Origin: Kiloniella spongiae
Lineage (GTDB): Bacteria; Pseudomonadota; Alphaproteobacteria; Kiloniellales; Kiloniellaceae
Assembly (NCBI RefSeq): GCF_001026905.1
Contig: NZ_LAQL01000005.1
Span: 124,001 to 188,000 of the forward strand
Direction: 5' to 3'
DNA length: 64,000 bases
Part shown: positions 18,223-25,431 of the stretch, piece after piece
Layout of the letters: every line of letters starts with the position of its first letter
Numbering within the stretch: the first letter of the stretch is position 1
Position numbers and translations under genes: made by a program
Notes under the pieces: model-generated
Databases searched by the model: none
Seen by the model: only the letters and a program-made list of their open reading frames with translations
Told to the model about the DNA's origin: nothing

Positions 18223-19362
18223 TTAAGCTGCGACAAATTTATCGCGGAACTCTGTACGAAGCTGTGCATACCAAGTTGGCTCAGCAGGCCAAGCAAAGAG
18301 GTTGTCCAAGGAATCACCCGGATATGCTTCTGCAAAGTTCTTTTTGGATTGCTCAGTGAGATGGGCATCAGCACCAACCACGGCAGAATTATAACCAGTC
18401 AGGTTTGCTGTCAGTCCACCATTTTCAGGGCGGAATGAGAATTCAAGGAATGCATAGACTTGATCAATATTCTTCGCACCTTTCGGCATTGCAAGACCAT
18501 CAACCCAAGCCAACGCACCTTCTTTCGGCGCCTGATACTGAACCGGGTTTCCTTCACCCTTCAGCGCAAGAATAGGACCATCCCAAGTTTGCCCCATGAT
18601 AACATCTTCCTGCATCAAACCATTTTTCTGGCCATCAGCATCGTTCCAGAATTTTTTGACGTTTGCTTTCCGATCAATACAAAATTTGGTGATCTTGGAC
18701 CACACGTCTTTCATGTCGTCTTCGCTATTATAGGCGCGTTTCACGTCGCCCGGCGCAAGCTCTCCGATGGTTTCCATGTAAAGACCCGCGCCCAACATCA
18801 TCGAATGGGGACGACCCATCATTGTGTTTTCACCGCCATCTTTCCAAAGGTCACCATAGCTAGGAACACCGCCTTCTGGTGTCCATTTATCGGTACGCCA
18901 TGCAACAGCTTCTGTTCCCCATAGCTGAGGAAGCCAATGAGATCCTTTCCCCGCAAAGTTCCAGTCAGTTTCACCAACTTTGGCCATTGCTGCATTAACG
19001 CGATCAATCTTAACTTTATTCATATCGAAAGGCTGCAGCAGATTGAGTGGCTCCCACTGTTGCGCACGCATATTTGTCGGCGAAATAACATCAAAACCAC
19101 GGCCACGTGTCGCACGAAGTTTATTGATAATTTCTTCGTTAGATCCAATACCCGTGTGATTGATTGTAATTCCGGTTTCTTTCTTGAACGCTTCCTTAAA
19201 TTCTTCAGGAAGGTAATCGGACCACATCATCACATTTAGCTCTCCTGAAGAGGAAAGCGCATTTTTGATGAATGCAGGTGCAGCCAATGTTGAAGCACCG
19301 GCAATCGCAGCACCCTTTAGAACTTTACGACGGCTTACTGTAGTTTTCTTAAGTATTGTCAT
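18223..19362 (-). CDS. Periplasmic binding protein, PotD type, with Tat-like signal
   Basis: Substrate-binding protein of the importer, 379 residues. The N-terminus has a twin-arginine motif (SRRKVLKG) before the hydrophobic stretch AAIAGASTLAAPAF, so export by the Tat system is likely. The mature part starts LNVMMWSDYLPEEF and has RGRGFDVISPTNM and the family's DQVYAFLEF-SF segment. PotD-family proteins bind polyamines, opines or small zwitterions, and the substrate cannot be read from sequence. The gene heads the four-gene operon. The upstream region is unusually long (920 bp) and has a TauR-like box pair near its far end. Confidence 0.88.
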   Translation of the reverse strand: MTILKKTTVSRRKVLKGAAIAGASTLAAPAFIKNALSSSGELNVMMWSDYLPEEFKEAFKKETGITINHTGIGSNEEIINKLRATRGRGFDVISPTNMRAQQWEPLNLLQPFDMNKVKIDRVNAAMAKVGETDWNFAGKGSHWLPQLWGTEAVAWRTDKWTPEGGVPSYGDLWKDGGENTMMGRPHSMMLGAGLYMETIGELAPGDVKRAYNSEDDMKDVWSKITKFCIDRKANVKKFWNDADGQKNGLMQEDVIMGQTWDGPILALKGEGNPVQYQAPKEGALAWVDGLAMPKGAKNIDQVYAFLEFSFRPENGGLTANLTGYNSAVVGADAHLTEQSKKNFAEAYPGDSLDNLFAWPAEPTWYAQLRTEFRDKFVAA

Positions 19363-19787
19363 TTTTTTCTCCCATACTCCTTCATTTTATCAACGAGGAG
19401 GGTCCCTGTTCACAGACCAGAACTTACGATATTAGGCAGTTCATGGCTGCTCTTAATATTTATGACTTTGACTTTAGTTAAGATTGATTTTAAAGGAAAA
19501 ATTTTCCTTGGCACCTCCTGATGTAAAATTTACAAATGCGCTAAATAACTGGCTTTTCTCAAAACCATAAAATCGATTATACGTTGGGGAAGACAAGAGC
19601 CGCATAAGCGCTGAGAAGAAGCGGGCAAACCATAAAGCAGGATAAGTATTTTTCTTGATTAAAGCGCCTGCCTTCATCAAGAAAGTCCCCGAATGACATT
19701 TTGCTCCTGGGCAAAACCCATTTTTTGCTCCCCATACATAATCATTCACGTTAACCGGAACAACTTGTTGTACTTAATCAATCAGTT

Positions 19788-19821
19788 GAATTGATTTCAG
19801 AATTACCATCAAAATCAATTC
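19788..19821. repeat. Inverted repeat in the transporter upstream region
   Basis: GAATTGATTT at 19788-19797 and AAATCAATTC at 19812-19821 are perfect complements separated by 14 bases. It could be an operator or a leader hairpin for the transporter operon; no known family is recognised. Confidence 0.4.
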
Positions 19822-20207
19822 GATCATTGATCATTATTATTATCATGTTAGGAACCAGCATTCTGCACTAAGGTATTGAGACTGGCACCAACAACGATAA
19901 AACGGTTTAAGTACTCATTCTATCTCAGTTCATTAAGAACCAAAAAGAGAACATAAAAGAAGTAATCTTATTAAGAGCTACGAAAACCAAAATACACCAT
20001 TTCGGTGATTATTCCTAAATCTATTTACAAAAACGATGTATTTACATCTAAAAAGATTTGGAGAACCATTTGATAATTATGTCTAAAATTCTCTTTCAGA
20101 TTTGACGACCTTACCAGTTCCATCTTATCTCGTTTCGTCGCTCTAATTAAAAATACTCCTCAATATTTCCTGATAATACGGTAAATGAATTAGCTGTGGA
20201 TTATAGT

Positions 20208-20235
20208 ACCAACAGGAAAAACTATATGAGTCCAA
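20208..20235 (-). promoter_or_regulatory. TauR-like box pair far upstream of the transporter operon
   Basis: The plus strand has TGAGTCCAA at 20227-20235 and ACCAA at 20208-20212; the CCAAC cores are 23 bp apart. The 9-mer TGAGTCCAA is identical to the one upstream of the chemoreceptor gene, and the orientation is the same. The next leftward gene is the PotD-type protein gene, whose start lies about 850 bp away. Confidence 0.5.
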
Positions 20236-20282
20236 CTTTATGATTTTCGTCATAAATTAGGCTAAGAACAAAGGCCTTGTAT

Positions 20283-22487
20283 CTATTTACGTATCTCAAG
20301 CATAAAATCGTCAACTTCTTTGGATAAAGACAAAAGCTCTGCTGTCAATTGTTCAGAAGAATTAAGAACAACCCCGGCTGCCTGTCCTGTTTCTTCTGAA
20401 GCGCGCATAACATCACTGATGTTTTTAGAAACTTTGCTGGTTCCGTCCGCAGCCAATCTGACATTGCGAGACATTTCACTCGTCGCTGACGTTTGCTCTG
20501 TTACTGCCGCAGCAATACCAGCCGTAATTTCATCAACATTGCCAACCGCTTTGGTAACCTTTGTAATTGCATCCGCAGCAACACTTACCGTGTCTCTGAT
20601 TGTGGTAACCTGAGAAGAAATATCGTCCGTCGCAGTTCCAGTTTGCGTGGCCAGATTTTTAACTTCGGATGCAACAACGGCAAACCCCTTACCTGCATCC
20701 CCTGCTCTTGCTGCTTCAATCGTTGCATTCAGCGCCAGTAAATTCGTCTGATCTGCAATTTCACTAATCAGATCAACAACTGCACCGATTTTTTCTGCAG
20801 CCTCAGAAAGACTATCCACAGCTCTGTTTGTCGCCTGGGCATCAGTGCTCACTTCTCTTGAAGCTGTTGCAGCCATTGCTGTCTGACGACTGATTTCTTC
20901 AATAGAAGCCGTTAATTCCTCAGATGCTGCAGCGACAGATTCTACATTTATAGAAACATCCGAAGAAGCTTCTGAGGCTTGCGATGATTGGTTTTGCGCC
21001 TGAGTTGCCGTTGCATTCATTTCCTGTGCAGTCTGCCCCAGTTGGGAAACTGACGTTTGAACACTGGAAACAATTCCTTTCACCCGAATATTAAACTGAT
21101 CAGCAAGTGCATCCATATCTTCTTTGCGCTTTTGTTCTGCAACTGTCTTTGCTTCTTCTCGTTCTTTGCGCAAGCGTTCAACATGTTGCGCGTTCTCTTT
21201 GAAGACGTTCAACGCGCTAGCCATTTCACCTATTTCGTCCTGTTGACCTGTCGGCACTTCAACGGACAAATCCCCTTCGGAAATTTCTTTCATTGCCTCA
21301 GATAGCGAAACCAACCGGGAAATAATCATTTTGCTGATAACAAAATACATAACAGCAGCAGCAAGCGTAATTGAGATACCCAAAATAACTAAAAGCCATA
21401 TCTTGCCTTCGGTAATTGCATTGTTAGACAGGGAAACAGAAGTAATCGCGCCTTCTTCAGCAGAGCTGGCAATTTTATCCACCAAATCTTTTAGTTTCTG
21501 AGAAAGCTCTGCGTTATTGGCTAAAAGTTGGCCTGAGTTCTTATTTTCCGAAATTTGGTCAATTCGTAGAGAGAAGACATTCTCTTCCCCTAACAAAAGA
21601 ATATCCAGTTTCTTGGTCAGCTCTCTAATTTTAATCGCTTCTTGAGAAATATCATCATTGATAAGAGAGATGTTATCCTTGTTCCTTCTCGCAGCTTCTT
21701 TGATATTTTTCTGCGCCGCTTCAATGAGTTCTTGTTCCTGATATGTCGCGACTTCAGCTAACAGAGAAAAAATCTGATTGGTATCTACTTGCAACGAAGA
21801 AGACACCTGACTTCTCGTGACTGATATCAAAATTTCGATGAGCTGATTGGTTACATCAGTGCTTCCAAAAGAAGCATCAATTGTATCTTCAACGGTTTTA
21901 CGAGCGGCGTCTTGATAGGGACCAACAATACCATCGAACTCATGCTTGGTTGACAGAAGTTCCGCCATCAATGCCTGGCTCCGAGTATTAATATCCAGCT
22001 GTTGAGCGACTGAAGAATTCAACCCGGACAAATTCGCTTTCAATTCTTCGGATGCGTTTTCAAGAAGCTTACTCGTTTCTTGATCAAAACCACTTTCATT
22101 TAAAGCCACTATTAAATTATCAAGCGATGCTTCTTTTGCCTGAAGGGAAGCATAGACATCATTCTTGTCCTTTTGTGATTTTACCGTCATGAGAACCGGC
22201 GCTGACGAGGCTATGTTGGTTGCAGTTTCCGATAGCTCCAGAGCAATCGACATTTGCGGAATACTTTTCTTAGATATTTGATCAAACGCGCTACTGACAC
22301 CATTAAAAGACAACCACCCGACCAGGCTGGCTAACAAGGTTGTGGAAACAATGCAGCCAACAGCCAGCATCAATTTCGTTTTAACCTTTAAAACCGGCTT
22401 ATCACCTAACTTTTCCTCATTATAACCTGACGTTTCTTCGACAATATCGTCCTCTTCGATCGGCGTATTAACATCCGTATCAGACAC
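20283..22487 (-). CDS. Methyl-accepting chemotaxis protein
   Basis: Transmembrane chemoreceptor of 734 residues. A short cytoplasmic N-terminus is followed by a first membrane helix (about 39-61), a large, largely helical periplasmic sensor region of roughly 300 residues, and a second helix near 367-388. A HAMP domain follows (about 390-442), then the MCP signalling domain with the hairpin tip in [20 protein letters not shown] form (here starting ISEIADQTN) near residues 590-610. It lacks a CheR-docking pentapeptide at the C-terminus. No che genes are in the window. It lies between the transporter operon and divergent tauR and has TauR-like boxes 70-100 bp upstream, so taurine or a related compound is a candidate signal. 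Confidence 0.93.
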   Translation of the reverse strand: MSDTDVNTPIEEDDIVEETSGYNEEKLGDKPVLKVKTKLMLAVGCIVSTTLLASLVGWLSFNGVSSAFDQISKKSIPQMSIALELSETATNIASSAPVLMTVKSQKDKNDVYASLQAKEASLDNLIVALNESGFDQETSKLLENASEELKANLSGLNSSVAQQLDINTRSQALMAELLSTKHEFDGIVGPYQDAARKTVEDTIDASFGSTDVTNQLIEILISVTRSQVSSSLQVDTNQIFSLLAEVATYQEQELIEAAQKNIKEAARRNKDNISLINDDISQEAIKIRELTKKLDILLLGEENVFSLRIDQISENKNSGQLLANNAELSQKLKDLVDKIASSAEEGAITSVSLSNNAITEGKIWLLVILGISITLAAAVMYFVISKMIISRLVSLSEAMKEISEGDLSVEVPTGQQDEIGEMASALNVFKENAQHVERLRKEREEAKTVAEQKRKEDMDALADQFNIRVKGIVSSVQTSVSQLGQTAQEMNATATQAQNQSSQASEASSDVSINVESVAAASEELTASIEEISRQTAMAATASREVSTDAQATNRAVDSLSEAAEKIGAVVDLISEIADQTNLLALNATIEAARAGDAGKGFAVVASEVKNLATQTGTATDDISSQVTTIRDTVSVAADAITKVTKAVGNVDEITAGIAAAVTEQTSATSEMSRNVRLAADGTSKVSKNISDVMRASEETGQAAGVVLNSSEQLTAELLSLSKEVDDFMLEIRK

Positions 22488-22555
22488 ATCTCTCTCCTGT
22501 CAGGCTCTATAAACCACTAAAGGGCAACATTATTTGGGGATGGCCGCACTCTAAA

Positions 22556-22586
22556 TAGGACCAATTCAATATATTAATGAGTCCAA
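22556..22586 (-). promoter_or_regulatory. TauR-like box pair between chemoreceptor gene and tauR
   Basis: The plus strand has TAGGACCAA at 22556-22564 and TGAGTCCAA at 22578-22586, exactly 22 bp apart. On the minus strand this reads TTGGACTCA then TTGGTCCTA, facing the chemoreceptor gene 70-100 bp away in the orientation seen at tpa. The same site could also serve tauR autoregulation. Confidence 0.6.
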
Positions 22587-22696
22587 CCCATAAGCATGCT
22601 ATGCTTTCAGGAAAGATAGCCTAGATTAGCACCCAATAATTTAAAGATATTTAATTCACGGTTTGACCACAGGCCTAGCTTCAAGGGGAATAAGAA

Positions 22697-24208
22697 TTGG
22701 CGAGCGATATACTTTTCCATCTAGAAAAGAAGAGCAGAGAGTCTCTTCAAAGTCAGCTTCGCCGTGCTATTCTAAATGCTATCTTGAACAGCACCTTACC
22801 CGCCGGGTTCAAGTTACCATCCAGTAGAAAACTGGCCAATGATTTGGGGGTTTCGCGCAATACTGCTATTCTGGTTTATCAAGGACTGACGGATGATGGA
22901 TACCTTGTCACACGGGAACGTAGTGGTATTTTTGTAAATGAAGAGTTTGTGGAAGGTTTAGAACAATCCAAACTCTCTCAAAAAGAAACCAGAGCAATAG
23001 AACATAATGATCTGGAAAAACCAGATTGGACCAATCGTTTTTTCCTGCGTCCGTCTGAGCGTCATTATCTCAACCTACCCAAAGATTGGCGAGATACACC
23101 CTTTCCCTTTGTATATGGACAGCCCGACAAACGTCTGTTCCCACTGACCGCATGGCGTGAGTGTAGCAGACTTGCCTTAAGTACTCGGGATATGGCGGAC
23201 TGGATCCACGATGATAAAATTTACGATGATCCCCAACTCATTGAACAGATAAGAACCAGATTACTACCCGCCCGCGGTATACATGTTTCCAGTGACCAGA
23301 TCCTGGTTACTTTGGGCGGTCAAAATGCACTTTACTTGCTTGCAGGGTTACTTGTTCGACAGAACACACGCGTTGGCATTGAAAATCCGGGTTATCCCGA
23401 TGCAAAAAATATCATGCAGTTGTTCACAAATGACATCGCCCCAATTCCTGTGGATGAAAAAGGGTTGATTGTCGATGAACATTTGGATGACTGTAATTAT
23501 GTTTTTGTAACACCAAGCCACCAATGCCCGACAACAATTACCATGCCCCTTTCCCGGCGAAATCGTCTTTTGGAAAAAGCCAGTGAACAAGATTTCCTCA
23601 TTATCGAAGATGACTATGAGAACGAGATCAATTATTTCAAATCAGCAAGTCCCGCACTAAAAGCGTTAGATACAAGTGACCGGGTTATCTATACCAGTAG
23701 CCTCTCTAAAACGCTTTTTCCAGGCTTACGCATTGGATACATCGTCGCGGCCCCGGAACTCATAGAAGAACTGAAGTTTTACCGCAGACTTGTTGTTCGT
23801 TATACCCCAAGTAACAATCAACGTACTGTGGCACTTTTTCTTTCGCTGGGATATTACGATAGCCTTATCTATAGCTTGCGCCGCAAATGGCACAACAGAT
23901 GGAATTCCGTTCACAAAGCATTAAAAACTTATATTCCGGAATGTAGCTATTCCCATTCTTCAGGGGGAACATCATACTGGATTAAAATCCCCGAAGGCAT
24001 AAGTGCAAACCAACTCGTCAAAGAAGCTTACAAAGATGGTGTATTAATTGAATCTGGCATGCCTTTCTTTCTGGAATCTCCTGCTCCAGATACGCATATT
24101 CGTATCGGATTTACGTCTATTGAGAATGCAAAAATAGAACCTGGCATCAAGCGATTGGGCAAAACGATTGATCGAATGCTCAAAGAGAAAAATACTCCGG
24201 GAAAATAA
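22697..24208 (+). CDS. tauR: TauR-type transcriptional regulator (MocR/GntR family)
   Basis: Regulator of 503 residues with an N-terminal GntR winged helix (about residues 10-78: SLQSQLRRAILNAIL, then PSSRKLANDLGVSRNTAILV and YQGL) fused to an aminotransferase fold I domain. The PLP lysine is K338 in YTSSLSKTLFPGLRIGY, so the domain can bind PLP and an amine effector. TauR of Rhodobacter capsulatus activates tpa and xsc in response to taurine, and the gene context here is the same. The start is TTG with AGGGGA about ten bases upstream. It is divergent from the chemoreceptor gene and followed by pta. Confidence 0.9.
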   Translation: MASDILFHLEKKSRESLQSQLRRAILNAILNSTLPAGFKLPSSRKLANDLGVSRNTAILVYQGLTDDGYLVTRERSGIFVNEEFVEGLEQSKLSQKETRAIEHNDLEKPDWTNRFFLRPSERHYLNLPKDWRDTPFPFVYGQPDKRLFPLTAWRECSRLALSTRDMADWIHDDKIYDDPQLIEQIRTRLLPARGIHVSSDQILVTLGGQNALYLLAGLLVRQNTRVGIENPGYPDAKNIMQLFTNDIAPIPVDEKGLIVDEHLDDCNYVFVTPSHQCPTTITMPLSRRNRLLEKASEQDFLIIEDDYENEINYFKSASPALKALDTSDRVIYTSSLSKTLFPGLRIGYIVAAPELIEELKFYRRLVVRYTPSNNQRTVALFLSLGYYDSLIYSLRRKWHNRWNSVHKALKTYIPECSYSHSSGGTSYWIKIPEGISANQLVKEAYKDGVLIESGMPFFLESPAPDTHIRIGFTSIENAKIEPGIKRLGKTIDRMLKEKNTPGK

Positions 24209-24239
24209 CGCTAACCGCCATATAACAATCAATAAATTC

Positions 24240-24273
24240 TTGGACTCCTGCTGGACTCATCGAATGGGTCCAA
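24240..24273 (+). promoter_or_regulatory. TauR-like box cluster upstream of the phosphotransacetylase gene
   Basis: TTGGACTC (24240-24247) and CTGGACTC (24251-24258) are direct repeats 11 bp apart, one helical turn, in the orientation of the gene. An inverted copy GGGTCCAA follows at 24266-24273. They lie 140-175 bp before the start of the gene. The spacing differs from the 22-23 bp at the other sites. Confidence 0.55.
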
Positions 24274-24414
24274 ATGGAGCTATCCCCACTCCTTAAGACT
24301 AGAAAGAATTACCTCGGAACTTTTTCCAATCGATCAATGATCATATCTGCTCAAATTTCGTCAGAGTAAAATCAGTTAATCGACTGGAATTATTTAACAA
24401 ACGAGGAATAATTC

Positions 24415-25332
24415 ATGTTGAGTCAGCAGCCAATAGAATGCCCCAATGCATTGCTTCATAATGCTGCTCAATACGCACCAGCGCGAACAGCGATTGTTAA
24501 TGCGACCAGTGCCATTGCCATCGAAAGTGCCTATCTGGCACAAAAAGCAGGATTGGTAGAACCCGTCCTTGTTGGTGATAAAGCAATAATTTCTCAATTA
24601 TCCAAAGACATGGGATGGGACCTGTCAAAAATAGAAATTCATCACGCTGCGGATGAAGAAGATGCTGCTCAGAAATCTGTTCATCTCGCTCGAACAGGAA
24701 AAGTAAACGCGATTATGAAAGGCCAGATCCACACAGATATCTTTATGAAAGCTATTGTCAATCGTGATACCGGCCTTAGAACCGGAAGACGTCTATCGCA
24801 CGCATTTTATATGTCTGTTCCGGGCTCAGACCGAACCATGATTATCACAGATGCAGCCGTTAACATTGCCCCGGACCTAAAAACCAAACAGGCAATCATT
24901 CAAAACTCAGTTGAAATGATGCACGCGCTTGGCAATAAAAAACCAAAAGTCGCAATCCTCTCGGCAACAGAAGAAGTAAATCCACAGATGCCGTCCAGTA
25001 CAGACGCCGCAACTTTAACAGAATGGGCAAAAGATGAAATTCTGGATGCCTTTGTTTTTGGCCCTATGGCTTTGGATAATGCGATCTCTCCAGAGGCGGC
25101 GCGAATAAAAGGTATTGATAATCCGGTTGCCGGAAAGGCAGACATTTTGGTGGTTCCCAATATCGAAACCGGAAACGCCATGTTCAAGCAACTTGTATAC
25201 TGTGACAGTGCCTGTGCCGCCGGAATTGTGCTGGGGGCAAGTGTTCCGATTGTTTTAACCAGCCGTGCCGATCCTCCTGCAGCACGCCTCGCGTCTATGG
25301 CACTCGCAGCAATTGTTGCACATATTACGTAA
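24415..25332 (+). CDS. pta: Phosphate acetyltransferase (phosphate acetyl/butyryl transferase family)
   Basis: Catalytic-domain-only phosphotransacetylase of 305 residues. In this setting it would convert the acetyl phosphate made by Xsc into acetyl-CoA. Visible family features are KAGLVEPVLVGD, the NAIMKGQIHTD segment, the phosphate/CoA region around SDRTMIITDAAVNIAPDL, and the C-terminal GKADILVVPNIETGN-M followed by VPIVLTSRADPPAARLAS. The short type of Pta next to tauR, xsc and tpa is the usual form in taurine degraders. A butyryltransferase role cannot be excluded from sequence alone. GAGGA precedes the ATG. It carries TGGACTC boxes upstream, and soeA starts 99 bp after it. Confidence 0.88.
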   Translation: MLSQQPIECPNALLHNAAQYAPARTAIVNATSAIAIESAYLAQKAGLVEPVLVGDKAIISQLSKDMGWDLSKIEIHHAADEEDAAQKSVHLARTGKVNAIMKGQIHTDIFMKAIVNRDTGLRTGRRLSHAFYMSVPGSDRTMIITDAAVNIAPDLKTKQAIIQNSVEMMHALGNKKPKVAILSATEEVNPQMPSSTDAATLTEWAKDEILDAFVFGPMALDNAISPEAARIKGIDNPVAGKADILVVPNIETGNAMFKQLVYCDSACAAGIVLGASVPIVLTSRADPPAARLASMALAAIVAHIT

Positions 25333-25431
25333 ATTATTTGTAGATTTAATAAAATATAACAATCTATAGTAAACCCTAAACAATTAAAAAACAAAAATCA
25401 CAACAGGATAGCGTCAAATTGGAGATGATTT

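Larger units (their letters stand above)
19363..20282. other. 920-bp intergenic region upstream of the transporter operon
   Basis: No convincing gene. It holds an inverted repeat at 19788-19821 and a TauR-like pair at 20208-20235. A GTG-initiated reading frame at 19474-19749 lacks a ribosome site and recognisable composition. The region may contain a long 5' leader, a small RNA or a small gene missed by eye. Confidence 0.5.

Noticed and set aside
19398-19420. TauR-like site close to the PotD-type gene (GGGTCCCTG and GACCAGA)
   Set aside because: Spacing of 13 bp and sequence do not fit the 22-23 bp pairs; the site near 20.2 kb fits much better.
19474-19749. Leftward 91-residue reading frame upstream of the PotD-type gene
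   Set aside because: GTG start without a ribosome site, no recognisable domain, biased hydrophobic/basic composition typical of a chance frame in AT-rich intergenic DNA.
25333-25431. TauR box directly before soeA
   Set aside because: No GTCCA or TGGAC sequence occurs in the gap; soeABC is more likely transcribed with the phosphotransacetylase gene.
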